A stretch of DNA of 64,000 nucleotides from Oikopleura dioica. Its lineage: Eukaryota; Chordata; Appendicularia; Copelata; Oikopleuridae. The stretch spans positions 3,353,001-3,417,000 of the forward strand of contig OU015567.1 in NCBI GenBank assembly GCA_907165135.1. Direction: 5' to 3'. Positions 47,015 through 60,237 of the stretch are shown in pieces (the first letter of the stretch is position 1; the number at the start of each line of letters is the position of its first letter). The notes under the pieces were generated by a model. It was given only the letters and a program-made list of their open reading frames with translations. It ran no database searches and was not told the origin of the DNA. Position numbers and translations under genes: made by a program.

Positions 47015-50000
47015 CACCAACAACAACCGGCCGCTCATCAGCCGCCGACTTTTACATACGCCGCTGCAGGATATCCACAGGTGAGAGAGACATGAAAATC
47101 AACATTCATTTCGAATGATAAGAAACTTTTTCTAAGGGTTGAAAACAAGGGTTTTAATGACTGGAAATTGCCGATCATAGAATGAATAAAACGGGTTTCC
47201 TCTTCGGAAAAGATAAAATAATAAGGAGGTCTCTTCGTTATTTGTACGAAAAAACCTCCTTGAAAATTTTTCTTTAACAGACTCACTCCCTTAATAACTT
47301 CGCTTTTTGTTGAAATTTCTGACCAAAAAGTTATAAATAACTTATTGAATAATTAACTGAAGGTAGACCCTTATTTTTCTTCGTTTTATTTGTTTGCATC
47401 CATATTATTTACAGTCTGAGCGCCAAGCACCTATCTACTCAAGGACCCAACCCTCAAGGGGCCAAGAGGAATAGATGTTAATTGATAATTAACAAAGAGT
47501 TTTAAAATTAACAAACTTTTTCGCCTAAACCACAGTAAATTTGTAAATATTTCATGCGCGCTCTGGCCAATTTGAGAATACAAAATTGAGCAACAAGAAA
47601 CAACCGGTCCCAATTTTGAACTAGAATAGAGCCTTTTTTTCAGAGAAAATAATTCAGAAGATAATTTTTATCCTTGTGACACCCTTAAGGTAAAACTGAG
47701 ATAATAGTCTTTTTTTTTTCAAAAAACTAAAAAATTGTCTTTTGAATAATCGAGAAAAAATTCTAGAGTATTACGTTTCAGCTCCAATAACGTTGATGCA
47801 TAAGGGTATCACCGCTCATTTCGGGGCGGCACTCAATCTTGGTCCGCCATTCTTTTCGCTTGACATGGCGAAAAAACATCATCAGTCCAAACAAGGGATT
47901 ATTAAGGACATGTCCATCAATATTTCAACTTCTTGTTTCAAGGCTTCGAACTTGGCAGCTTCTACTTTTTTCTTACCATTGTCAGAAAAAAATCGTGAAA
48001 ATCGGAAAAACATGAAACCACTTGACCGCCCCAAAAAATAGAAAGAAAAAGAAAGGAACTTTTGTGGGAATCGCGTGGAGGGTATCATAATTCACGCGCG
48101 CTTAATTTATTCATTAAGGGTCTACCTCTCCCTATCCACTTACGATCCAGTTTGAACTTACATCTCCCTTATTCAGGGTCTCCCTTCTTTAAGTCAATCT
48201 GTATTTACAGTTTGTTTTACCGATTTCTCTTTCTTTCCCGTCTTTTTTTTTGAGTCAAAAAGTGGGATTTAACGATGAAGAGAGCCGAAAAAAGAAGAGT
48301 ATCGGTTTCCGTAGACTTTGCGTCTTCAAAAATTTCATAAATAATAGCCCATTAGCCCTTGATTTTGCATTTTTTCGGCGGGTAGCGTAAGATCTCCCCT
48401 CTGTGGGATAAATTCCTGCTCTCGCCGAAAAAATCGCTCCCGACAATTAAAAAATGGTTCCTTGACAATTTCGAATCTCGCAGATCGAAATTGTCGAATT
48501 CGCTTTTCAAAAATCTCTGTCGCCCAAAGTCGCCATTTATTAATTCCGGAGTTCAGAAATGGAGCCGCCACGGCGCATATTCGAAATACTCATTCATCAC
48601 ACGAGTACAGCAGAAACGCGCCCGCTTTTCTTTATTTTCTAGAGCTGCGACATGACTTTTTGGCTGCGATTCGCGCGCCGCTCAGAATTAGTTTCAAAAG
48701 TTTCAAATTCATGTAAAGATTCTTAAAAATACGGCTTGTAAACCCTTAATTCAAGAACGCAGTTTTTGACTCAAAAAAACTTTTTGAGTCGAAAAATTTC
48801 TATCCAATTAATTATCTTCTTCGTCTCAATTTGCTGTTGTCATAATTAAACTTATCGAAAAATTCAATCTTAGAATCGATCGGAAATCGCTGCATACCTC
48901 CTTAACCCCAATACATCCTCACAGCCCCTCTGCTCCATTTTTAAGCAAGAAAACTTGGTTCACGTCAAAACATGGCTAATTATAGAGCTTGCTGATGAGA
49001 TAAGCATATCAAATGATTTGATAAAAATCATGTGGTGGTGGGGCAAAAGTGTTTAGTGGGCTGAGAGCGTTTCCACGTTACGACACATTCGGGTCGCGGC
49101 GACACATTTTTGAGGTGACCGGCTGGTGCCGAGAAAAAAACCTCCGAGAGGGACGATCATTCCCAGAGAGAGAGGGAGAACTAGGCGAAAATGGGGTCGA
49201 TAAGTTCTCATAATTACGTATTCATGAATCGTAATTTCCGTCAATTTTCGACCTCGAAATGACTTTTTTTCTGACTTCGCGGCTTTTTCGCGGCTTTTTT
49301 CTGAACATCCCAACACAGCCTTTTTTCCTTTCAGAAGTCATAAAAGAATGGCTAGAATACATGGAGACATATTTTTACTAATAATATTTTGCGTCTTTTT
49401 GCTTCTTATGACACTTTAAAAACCCTCCATCCTTAAATAAGGGTCTCCCCCTTATCCTTCAATTTTGGCCGTGGCCTTCTTTTGCCACGATTTTCTCCAC
49501 TTGTAACAAGTTTGGAACAAGGTCAAAACGGTGCTTTAACACAATTATTCTGAATCTCACACCAGCGATCCCGTCCCAGTTCACTTAGCGGGATATCAAA
49601 GAACCCTAGTTAGCGTCTCAAAACAGCGGTGTTTTGAAATTAACTTGCGCCGCGTAGTGTCCATTTTTCACTTATGCCTACATGTATTTTCAAATGTAAT
49701 TATACATAAAAAGGATCATTTTTGTTTGAAGTAGCGGGAAACGGAAAATAATGAATTGAAAAAAAATTAACAAAAAAAAAATGATTTTGAGAAAAAAGAG
49801 AAATGAAACTTCGAAGACAAGAAAATCTGTCATCAAGGTTTTTTGCGAAAAAGAAAGAATTTTATCAATAGTTTTTTATTCAAGAGATCCTCCCTTGAAT
49901 GGAACATCCGGGGCGCTAGAATTTAAGAATTTCTTTCTCGGCCGATTTTTGGAGCGCGCTTTCTCCCTGTTAAGGGGGTGCTCCTTAAGATGTGTCACGT

Positions 50001-53000
50001 TGAAATTCAGCTCGTGTTCGACACGGATCAGAAGAATGTGGCGCAGGTGAATGTGACAACGCTTTTTGGCATAACCGAACACCAAACACCTCCGATCCGT
50101 TGAGCCTCGACTATGCCAGGCCATCGTGTTAACAGAAATTTTCGACTTGTCTAAGAAAAGGGCCCCCTTTAGACGTTCCATAAATTAAAAGAGGGACATA
50201 CTGGGATGATCAAATAGCTTCAAATTTAAAAAAATGAACGCTTTTCTTTATTTTTCTTAAAATTTTTCTTTAAGTCTTCATCTCCACTCGCGATAAAAAG
50301 CGAATCCGATATCGAGCGTCCCGCTGAATACGACTCGGTGGCCCCGTTGGCTTCCGTCTCTGGAGCTGCCCCGACGCTCCATTATCCCGCTTCTTCCCTT
50401 GGCAGCTCGACTTTGATGCCTGGAAGTGCCACGACGATGCTTGCGAGTGCTACTGATTCCGCTTCCGCCACTGCTGCAACTTCACATATGAGCTCGTACG
50501 GTGCTGCCTTGAGTTCGCCAACTGCCGCTGCTGCTGCATACGGTTCTGCAGCTGGCATCGGCGCTTATTCTGGTGCTTATTCTTATGGCTCTTTGGTAAG
50601 TCCGAAAAAACTTTTTTGAGAATGATAATTTATTTTTTAAAAATATAAAAATATTTTGAATCGATGTTTTTCGCGTCTGGTATACGCTAGAAATAATTTG
50701 ATTACGCCTTAAATAATCTACAAGTGTTATTATCAGCGCGAGAACAACTCTCGAAAAGTGTTTACAATTGAAACATTCCGCTGTCTCAATTCGCGTTAAT
50801 TGATTAGCGCCGCGCGAGTGCATCTTCTGATCATTAACATGCGCAAAACACGACGCGGCGATTTGAGTTAGCATGTATAAGTGTATCCGCCAGCTTAGAC
50901 GAGGCATTATGCTTCGCTGAGCGCGGACGGTTTTCTTGTTTAGATAGTCTGTAAGTACCTTATCCGGAGCCAATGTGTGTTAGTCTTAGGGCTAGGGATT
51001 AGATCAGGATAACTAATAAAGAGGATCAAGTCAAGAAGGGGTGTCATTGAGCGGAAAAGGGAAAAGCTGGCCTCGGCAACCTGAGTAGAAAACCTGAGTC
51101 AGGGTCTGAAAGAGCAAAAATGAAAAGCCGCGTAGTGGCTTTTTTGGAAACGAAGCCGCAAAGCGGCTTCGCCAGAATTTTAATATAAGATGGAGTAATA
51201 ATCTTACGATCCGCGGTTTCGTTTTTAAAAAATCCGCTACGCGGCTTTTCATCTTTGCTCTTTCAGACTCTGACTCAGGTTTTCTATTCAGGTTGCCGAG
51301 CACAGGGGAAAAGATAGGCGATTCTTTCGAAGAATTCTAGAGCAATCATTGACAACTTCATTCTAGGGAGCTGGCAGTTCCGATGTCTGGACTGGCGCTG
51401 GCGTCTCTGCTCCAGGTGCTTACGGCTCCGCCGCTACAGCTGGCTACGGCGCGTCTCCATATCCGGGTGCCGAGGCTTACGGATCAGCCTTTGGCGCGCA
51501 ATACCCGTGAGTAAAACACATGTTTTGACATTTTCTGACATTTCCACCCAATAGATACGGCGCATACAACGACATGTCCGACGGTGTCCGGCGCAAGAAT
51601 GCAACGCGCGAGAGCACCAATACGCTCAAAGCCTGGCTCAATGAGCACAAGAAGAATCCTTACCCGACGAAGGGGGAGAAAATCATGTTGGCGATTATTA
51701 CGAAAATGACTCTTACACAGGTAGACTATCAAGAAATGTATCAAAACTCAGCTGTTCTTTTTAGGTTTCCACCTGGTTTGCTAACGCCCGGAGACGATTA
51801 AAAAAGGAGAACAAAATGACTTGGGTCCCGAAAAACCGAGCGACGGATGGAGAAGATGACGAATCAAACGGTCTTGGCGACGAAAATGAAAAGGGTAAGA
51901 CAGAAAGAAAGGTCTTTTGATATCTTTTCGATCGGTTTTTGAGTCATATTTTTTTCGATAAAGAGGTCTAAATTTATCTTTATAAAGCGCCGCTTATTGA
52001 ATTCGAGCGCTGTCCGTTCTATTTTCTCAAAAACGAGAGGATGAGACGCTCGGCGCTCCTATCGTGAGGCTTGACGACAAGTCGGTGGTCAGCCACCTGC
52101 GCTCAGATTTGCTCGAGAAGCCTTGCCGAGCCGCTAATTTCCGCCAAATTGGGTGGGAACTTTGATCACTCAAAATATAGAAAAAAATGAGATAGACATA
52201 GAATTATCTGAAAATATGTTTTCTCGAAATTTTTTACTCAAATTTTGTCGAAAATAATTGCAATTTTTGATTGGTCGAAAAAAATCTCTTTAGTTTTTGA
52301 TTGGTTAAAAGCTTTATTTCAATGAAAAGTTAGTCTTTTTTGGGCCAGTATCGTAATTTGGCTTGAGTAAAGTTTACCTTCACTAAAATTGCCCCAAACT
52401 TCCAAATATTGTCACGCGTGCCTTCCCACATGATCGACTCATAAAAAAATTTTCGCTCACTCGTGACAGCTCTTAACAAACCTCCGTCACACACTTTTTT
52501 CCCTCTTCGCGAATTTCGCATTAGCAATTGGCAATTGTCAATTGTGCTGTTTACAGTAAATAATCCCTCTCCAGGAATGTTTATTCCACATAGAAAAAAC
52601 AGCCCTCTCCTAAGAAAGAGCCCCGCCCTTAGTGAGGAAGTGGGTTAACACGCGTTTTCGCGAATTAGTGGATTCATAAAAATTTTGGGAATTCTGCGCG
52701 GCGCCCAGCGCGGCGGCTTCCGGCATCGCCGTGGGAATTCCACAGCTCCAAACCCAAAACGAATTGTAAAGAGGTTAGTTTGTAGCTGAAATACCTCCCC
52801 AAGCCCAAATCTCCCAGCAAAAATGGAACTGGAAGAAAATGAATGATCCTTTATCAAATTTATTCTTTCGATAAACACTGACTCAAAAAGCGATCTGACT
52901 CAGAAAGGTCTTAAAATTTCTAGTGAGTTTTCTTTCGAATATTTCTCTAACAGGTCTTCTAGATGCCGACAAAGACGATTCCGTCGCATTCTCCCACGAC

Positions 53001-53564
53001 AAAGACAGCGAAAAAGTCGAATTCTCCGCAACCGAGCCCTACGAATCCGCTGCTGGACCTGGTGCCCTCTCATCCGATCCCGCCACCACTCCCGTCGGAC
53101 TTGCTCACCCCCACGCAAGTGCTGCTGCTCCCGTTTCCAGCGCCAGCAACCCGTATGCTTCTCCCGTTTCCGGCCTCCAAAGCTGGGTCAACAACCAGTT
53201 CGCGACAAGCACTCCTACCAGCATCGGCGCCGCTCCAGATGGGCAGGTGAAAACTGAGTCGCCGGGTCAATCAAGTGACAGCAATACGCTAAACACGACT
53301 GGAGAACACTCCCGAAATACACCCGATGCAGTTTCTGGTCTTTCGAGCAGTAGCTACACCGCCTCCAGCGCTACTGCCCAAGGCGGGTTAACTGCCCTCC
53401 ACCATCCATACGCCCTCGGTGCTTATTCCGACCCCTCCTTGGCCAGTTACTACCAGAGCTACTATCCAGTCTCCAGCGCCGCCATGGGAGCAGCCACCGA
53501 CCCCGCTAGTTACTACAGTGCCAGCCACAGTCAAGCCGCAGCAGCCAGCGCCCAGCAGAGCTAG
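47015..53564 (+). CDS. Irx-like: Iroquois-class TALE homeobox transcription factor (N-terminal exon not found)
   Basis: The TALE homeodomain spans two exons: [20 protein letters not shown], the three-residue loop NPYPTKGEK, then [20 protein letters not shown] and NKMTW. The N-ATRE start, [16 protein letters not shown] and [17 protein letters not shown] are hallmarks of Iroquois proteins, which pattern neural and ectodermal territories. Exons in phase: 47015-47080, 50275-50595, 51367-51506, 51555-51720, 51765-51894, 52954-53564. Flanks are low-complexity Ala/Ser/Tyr/Gly. An acidic stretch ([16 protein letters not shown]) follows the homeodomain, as in the family. The C-terminal IRO box was not recognised. 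No ATG precedes the first exon in frame, so a start exon lies upstream. Introns of 3.2 kb, 0.8 kb and 1.1 kb are exceptional here and likely regulatory. Confidence 0.9.
47678..47811. repeat. MITE with GTGACACCCTTA / TAAGGGTATCAC ends
   Basis: GTGACACCCTTA at the left and TAAGGGTATCAC at the right are inverted with one mismatch; about 110 bases between. Lies in the long second intron of the Iroquois gene. Same family as 24007-24094. Confidence 0.65.
51072..51300. mobile_element. Palindromic MITE with about 64-bp near-perfect inverted ends
   Basis: The left end CTCGGCAACCTGAGTAGAAA is matched in inverse on the right (TTTCTATTCAGGTTGCCGAG). Pairing continues through CCTGAGTCAGGGTCTGAAAG and GAAAAGCCGCGTAG with only about four differences. 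The core carries GAAGCCGCAAAGCGGCTTCG. It sits in an intron of the Iroquois gene. No coding capacity; non-autonomous. Confidence 0.88.
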
Positions 53565-56500
53565 AATTCTTAATTAATCTCTTGATTGAAAAGTCTCTTG
53601 CAAAAAGTCTTCACCACCGCCGCAACACTGCATCATCCATAGATACTGCTCTCCCCACTCAGTGACTGTAATAACACTACTGGTATTTATTTTCAAAAAA
53701 TAAACGATGGCGAAAAAAACGATCGAAAGAACGAACGTTGAAAACACTATTTCTGACTGAATATTTTTATTTTTTTTTCTTTCTGTATATATCAAGTTGT
53801 CCGATCAAAAAAATAAAATTCAATATCAATGTTAAAAACGTCCTCAAAAATATCTTCAAAATTCGTATCGAAAAAGCAGGTATTTTTTATGAAAAATAAG
53901 GGTGTCACTATCTTAAATCATCTCGAAAAGACCCTTTAAGACTCGCTTATCGATGCGCCTCCCCTTAATTTACAGAAAGCGATTCAAATACAAAATACAA
54001 GCAATAGGATAGATCAAATAAGAAATCCACTCAAAAGCACTTATTAACTATTTCAAGTGCATCAAAACTGCAATTTTAATCAATCTAATAATAGCCACTC
54101 AAGTTCTCATTCTCACGTCTTTCTTTGATGAAAAACTCTAGAAATCAATAAGTAAGCTGCATATTTTTTCGCGGCGAAAACGTTTGAAGTGCGCTATTAA
54201 GACGTTTTTCAAGTTTCAGTCGGCTGTGTAAACAAAAATAGTGCTACGTCTTGTCGAAAGTACCAAACAATTGTCGATTGTCGACTGGTGCAATTGTGAC
54301 TTGAGGATTTGAAACGAAAAAACGTAAATATAAACGATGAAAAACACTTAGTAATTCTTGACGATCACGGCTTGCCAGGTTGAAAACGTAAATAAACAAG
54401 CAAGAATCATCAAGTTATCGTATAAAGACATGCTTTTTTTAAGGTTAACGAAGTTTTACTGCCCTCTTTCGCCTTATAGACCCCCGAAAACCATACCTTT
54501 TTAGAATAAGCAGAAAATTTTAAGACCTTTTACGGTTTAAATCCTAGACTAGCGATGACGCGTAGCGTTTGCCCTGTTCTAAGTTGTTATCAAATTAACT
54601 CGAATTCAATCAAGCAAAATTAATATAAAAAACAAATAATTTTAACAAAGTTATTGTTTTCGAAATCTCGAGATTTATTCTTTATATTTGATTGTTGGGA
54701 ATAAACTGTATTTCGCCGTCTTCAATCAAAAAGTCTGGATTGAGCCCGGAAATTCAAGAGTGCTTCTTTGATCCTCCTGTTGAAGAATCACAATCAATTC
54801 GTTTAGCAAAATGTAACTCCGCGAAGAAAGAAGCGTTTCGTCTTGTAATTCGCCCTTGAATAGCGCGCTTTGAAGGTCTAAGGGCGCAATTTAGAAATTT
54901 AATTTCGGAGAATTCCAAAAAGCCAAACCCGCATTTTCTCAGAAAGCGATCCAATCTGGAGACAATCCAAAACACAAAAAGAGAGAGAGAGAACAACTTT
55001 TTATGTGCAAGTTTAACTTCAAAGGACAACGTCTAATTGCCAATTTTTTCGGGTCATGAGAGAAAAAAAGAGTGATTTTTTCATCAGAAATTTCGACTTT
55101 ATCGAGAGATTGAAGCCCTTAATTGTCGATTTCGAGACAAATATTTCGTTTTTTTTTTAATTTTTTCCCCTAATTTAAAATTGCCAATTTCGTATTGAAA
55201 TTCTGCACAAATTTAAGTATAAATGATGAAAGAAAATTTTTGAGTCAAAAAATCAAAAGCGACAGTCCAGCTGGTTGACCACAAGAACATCTCGCATCAA
55301 ACCTCCTCAAGAAAACCCCCTCTCCCGTCCCGTCGTTTTTTCTTTGATCCGCGACCTTGTCAACACTATTTTGGCAACTATCTTGCGCAGTAGATCTCGA
55401 AAAGAAAGAGGGAGAAAAAACAGTCGGTTTACCCAAAACTCAGTGAAAAATAATTAATACTCGCTGAGGCGAATCTCATTGAGCATTTGGCGCGCTCGTA
55501 TTTTGGAAATTGAGTTTAACACTAGAAAACATCATGTATGATAGCTTGTATTGACATTCCGAATTTTCGCTTCGAATTCGAATTCGCTTGGAGTACTTCC
55601 AGGAATTCGAACGGGTCATATGAGATGATTTGGGTTTTCATGGTGTTTTTATTTGAATTCCGAAGAGATCAAAACTTAAGGGGGGGGGTCGACGAGAATT
55701 TTTTCAGGGGTGATCGTAATTTCGCTTATACAGATAGTCTGCATATGAATCTTATATTTTTGGAATCTACAGATTCTCCCAAATCTGTTGAGCCTAAAAT
55801 CATTTGATAAAAATTAGATTTAGGGGGTGAAATGAGTTAAATTGATAAAAAAATGACCTCTTTTGATGTATTTTCGCGAAAATGGCCCTACTTTGAAGGG
55901 ATTTTTGACCGATTTCTTCTGGCCAAAATTTTTTCTAGTTTTCGCCGCCTGATTATTTCAACCCTTTTCTATCCACCAGTAAAATCAGATTTTGCCTTTC
56001 TTATCAGGTTTTCCCGCATTTTCGGTCACAGAAATCCCGATTCTTACTTATCACATTACTTACATTGCTAAATTGCTGAGTGTCTTACTAAAGCCTCATA
56101 CCGATAGGTAATTCAATATTGTAAAAAAGTCCTGATAAAAAGGGTATTACGGTCTCTACGATAAGGATCTTCCCGTCCTTATTTTTAATGAAAAGCTTCC
56201 CATTACATTATCGTCATTATTTCCATTCGCCCCTTCTTGTAAACAACTTTCCGCTCCGTGCCCCCTTATCCCGTCTTTTCTCGTTATATACATTCTTCAT
56301 CTTCACACGTGATCATTCTCAGCGAAGAACATTTTTTTCGCGAAATGTTGTTTCCGCGGCGTGAAATTAACCCGATTTGTATTTCCGCTGGTGCATGTCC
56401 GCGGAAGAACATAAGGTTCTCTCTCGACTAATCGAATCTGTCAAAAAGTTTTCTTCCAGAACTCATCTTCGAGAAAAGGGATGAGGAGGGGATCAACTGG

Positions 56501-57397
56501 ACATGGGTGAAGTGCTAACCGGATTTGTCATGTTTCTGAAGAGAGATTCTAGATTCTAGAGGAGTGGGGAAATTCTGAAATAAGGGCTCCCTTATCCTTA
56601 AAAAATGACTATTTTCGCGAAATAGAATTTTCGTCTCAGAAAATATTTTCAGTGACGCTAGTAGCTGATTAGTGTTATTAGTGGATTCGCGGTAGGTTGA
56701 CAAGTTCTAACTGTTGCTTTGTATTCTCAAAATTGTGATGGATGAAAATAATGAAGCAGCGTTTTCTTTTTCAGCGGCGGCGACTTCAAAGCGGCTCCGA
56801 ATTCGCCCCGCACGAGTACAACTTGTCAAAATCCGATCTACTTCCAAAGGTGAATCAATTCCTTTGTAATTACACTTCTTGATACATTCGTAAAATTAAC
56901 AATAAAGACATGGAAGTGGAAATCGACCGGAAAAATAGGGAAATATTTCGACAAGAAACGGGAATGCGAAAAACTTGAAATAACCGGTTTAAAACTATGA
57001 TATCGGCAAATACTAAACACTGGACATTCCGACTAGAAAACTTGAATATTCACGTTAAGCAAACAAAAAGGAAAATTTTTGGACAGAAAAGGTGGATGAG
57101 TTTTTAACCCGCTTTAGCATGTTCTTTACTCGAGTTAATTCTCAAGTTCGCACGATCGGCTTTTCGGCTGTTACAAATTGCCCAAGTCGGCGCCTGCACT
57201 AGAATTATTCCCTTCCGCTTTTTGACGTAAGTTCGACCTGTCACAAGCACTTTTTTCTCGAAAACCTCGCTGAGAAAAAAAGTTTGTTTTGGGCACTTGA
57301 AAGAAGAATTTTTTTGAAAAAACCATAAAGAAATTTCAATTTTGCAGTATATTTATTTTATCATAAAGAAAACTTTGAAAATAACGATGAACAATCA
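53565..57397. other. Gene-free 3.8 kb downstream of the Iroquois gene
   Basis: No coding region supported. Holds a lone AAGGGTGTCACT near 53898, homopolymer-rich AT tracts and the dispersed repeat at 55676-56060. Length is unusual for a compact genome and fits regulatory sequence of a developmental gene. Confidence 0.45.
55676..56060 (+). repeat. Dispersed repeat with TTAAGGGGGGGGG end, copy 1
   Basis: Begins TTAAGGGGGGGGGTCGACGA and later contains TTTCAACCCTTTTCT and ATCAGGTTTTCCCGCATTTT. The copy at 60238-60905 has TTTCAACCCTTTTCT and ATCAGGTTTTCTCGCTTTTT in the same order. The right terminus is not clear here. Confidence 0.6.
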
Positions 57398-57803
57398 TTA
57401 AGCTGGCAATTCCCTAACGGTTGTCTTTCCATTGAAAATCATTCTTTTTCGGATAACTATCATAAAAGTTAGTTCTGATGAGAAAATACACCAAGAAAAA
57501 AGAAAACGAGGTTGGCTGCAGCTTCCGCCACTCAGGCAAAAAAAACGTAAACGAAAGATCAAAGGCGGCCGCTCATTTTCGAACATGTATAAAATTCTCG
57601 TTGGGATTCTTGTGCGAGAAAAATAGTTTTGTGAAAACGGATCGTTTGGGCTGAGCTGCATGGAAAGTGGACGAGGCGACAGATGAGCGCTGGAATTTCT
57701 TCTTCGAAAAAAGAAGAGAATCATGGAACTGACTTTTTCTCAAATGCAAGAAAGTTTTTGACCGCAAGACGGTGAGAAACAGCAAAATGAGGTAGCCGGT
57801 CAA
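57398..57803 (-). CDS. Candidate secreted or membrane-anchored protein
   Basis: A signal-anchor-like start (MTGYLILLFLTVLR) is joined across a GT-AG intron (donor near 57763, acceptor just before the codons for RNSSAHLSPRP) to a basic, Ser/Pro-rich segment that runs to VRELPA and a stop. An AATAAA lies about 45 bases further on the same strand. In another frame the hydrophobic run extends upstream, so the start is uncertain. No family recognised. Confidence 0.35.
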
Positions 57804-60237
57804 GGAAATTAGGAAAAGGAATTTCGCTGCGGTCAGGGCCCAAGAGGACGAACATCTTGCGCGAAATTTCTAATTTCCACAAGGGATGCAGCAAAAAGCC
57901 CCTTTTTGGCTGTAAATTTAATTTATCATTTTTGTTCCCATCGAATTTTTTATCGAACAAGGAAAAAAAAGAATATTTTGACTCGAAAAAAATCAAAATC
58001 CAGGAAACGAGGCTGAAAGAAGTAAAAATAATTTTTGGAAGTGATTTTATCGATCAGGGTTTTGATTGGCCGGTAGGTCAAATACAGCAATCTTATTGGT
58101 TGTCCAAAAATGCATTTCCATAAATTGATTTAGTCCGTAAAAAGGGTGTATGGCAGATTTGATCAAAGCCGAATTAAAATTCCAATTTCCAGTCTTCTTT
58201 CATCCCTCTTTCCAAAACATTTCAATTTCTGATGACCCTAATCGCCTTCCAAAATTCAGATGAAATGCATTCCTCTTTGCACCTTTTCGCCAAAACGCGC
58301 GGAAATCAAAGTTTCACCGACCAAAAACAGAAAACAACTGTTGATGCGCTGCGTCTTCCCTCGATTTCAAGGGCCAACTGTGGTTTGAAAATTATCAAAA
58401 AGCGAAAATGTTGTTGTGCTGTTTATATTTTCTGTTTAGTATTTCTGGTCCGAGGAGACGCGGCGCGATCTTAGGCGAAGAGCGGAAGGAAAACGGAACG
58501 AAAGCGCTAGAAATTGGAATCAAGTGGCAAGGCTAGAAATGTAACAGGTTCAATTCAATTCCAGAACACTTTTGAACCGCGCGGCGAATTAAAAAGTCAA
58601 GTATTTAGGGCACTTGAAAAATGGTAGAAAAGACTTAGAAGTTGCGAAATGGGAATTAATGGGGATGATTGTTGTGAACGAAGGCCAGATGGTGGGAATA
58701 AACGCAAATGATTCAAGATTTTTATTGAAAAGAAAAAACATAACAAGTTATTTTTTATATATCAAATGGATTTTTCTTGACTTGAAAGACCGAAGAAATA
58801 ACTAAACGGATAACTAGCGCTGCAATAGATCCTGGTTCAGTACAAAATTATTTTTGAAAATGTTCCGAAGCCCGGTTAGATCACATTTTCAAAAATACTG
58901 TCTCGCCGACTCTGTGCAAAACAAAATATTCTCTAGACCAAATTCATCCACCTTCAAATTTCTCTTTCTAAGCTTTAGTGTGCCTTTCAAGCCTCTCACA
59001 AAGGTGAAAAGTTTTCTTTGTTTCCAAGATTTTGCAACTTCTTTTTAGTACTGATGATGGTAATTTCTTACCGAAAGCTTTACTTGAAATAAACAAAAAC
59101 AAAATATTCATAAGATGTCAAACAACCAGAGAATTACAAAATTATCGGTATTATTTTGCTTAAAAATTTTTTTCAAAATATAATCTACAAGAATGAAAAA
59201 ACAGCCAGCTAGAGAAGCCGAATCTGCGTAAGCTGGCGCAGGGAACATGTTCTCAACTGACGGGTGACCGATAGTCTGACCTAAGCCCGTGTAACCTGCC
59301 AATGTTATCTCGCTTGGCAGCGAAATCTCAAACCAACTTTTCCCCACAAAGATTTTCGGAACTGCAAAAAGACAGAATTTTTCAAAACATGAATGCTAAG
59401 TTAATGCCAATTGAAAATCTTAACATTTTTATATCGCTTTCTGAACAATAGAAATGAGGATATTTCTCGTGAGAAAGAATCTTTATGGTCCTTTTATTTA
59501 AATTTTGAAAGAAAAAGAAGCAGGAAAAAATTATTCTTTGAAGAAAAAGTGTGAGGCGCGCCCATCCTTGAGCTGCTGTTTCATAAAATCAAAGCGCCGA
59601 GTTATAATTAATACAGTGAATTACTCGGCGGTAACGGGCATTGGGCCTCGCCTAGGTACTTTGTCGAGCGGGTTGTCGACTTCAACGAGAATCACTTTGT
59701 ATCTTCGACGCCGAGCCGAGCCCTCCTCCCTTTTTTTCATTTTCCGTCCAAAATGAACCTTTTTTTTGTTCCCAGGCTCAAAGATCCATTGTCAGCCAAA
59801 CGAAATTTGAAAAAATTAATTCAAATTTGACTGCTTTATTCGAGCTTTACGTGCATTTATCGAAGGGAGACCCTTAAATCTCAGTTCAGTAAAACGGTAT
59901 TCTTGATATCCTTCCTCGTAACGCTGCCCTGGCTCCTGAGAAGTATGTTTTCGAGCGGATGTTCTCTGACCATAATTATATTTTGGGAAAAATACAAAAT
60001 CTGATTATTTTTTGACGTACTCGACATGCGCGCTATCGCAGCGGATTTTGATACCTTGTCGCTAGAAGAGAAAAAAAACCTCTTTTTTCGGCAGTCTTGC
60101 GGGAGAACAAGCGGCGAGGTCTTTCATCTTGAGAAAATTTTCAGTGCAAATGCTATGAGGTTTTTCTTCCTGTGGAATTATATTTCCTTTGAAACGACCA
60201 TCAACATAACTGAAGAAAATATATATTTATTGCTAAG
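57804..60237. other. Mostly gene-free region
   Basis: One possible - strand exon at about 59108-59360 begins after a TTTGCAG acceptor and encodes SLPSEITLAGYTGLGQTIGH, then a hydrophobic stretch, with a stop near 59108. No partner exon with a start was found. The rest shows only short ORFs. Confidence 0.3.

Noticed and set aside
49876-50181. 101-codon ATG-started frame on the - strand in the Iroquois intron
   Set aside because: Basic, no recognisable domain, no polyadenylation signal or splice context; probably chance.
50482-50973. 163-codon open frame on the - strand
   Set aside because: It overlaps the Ala/Ser-rich Iroquois exon in antisense and continues into its intron; a composition artefact.
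59505-59756. 83-codon open frame on the + strand
   Set aside because: Low-complexity basic start, no splice or domain support.
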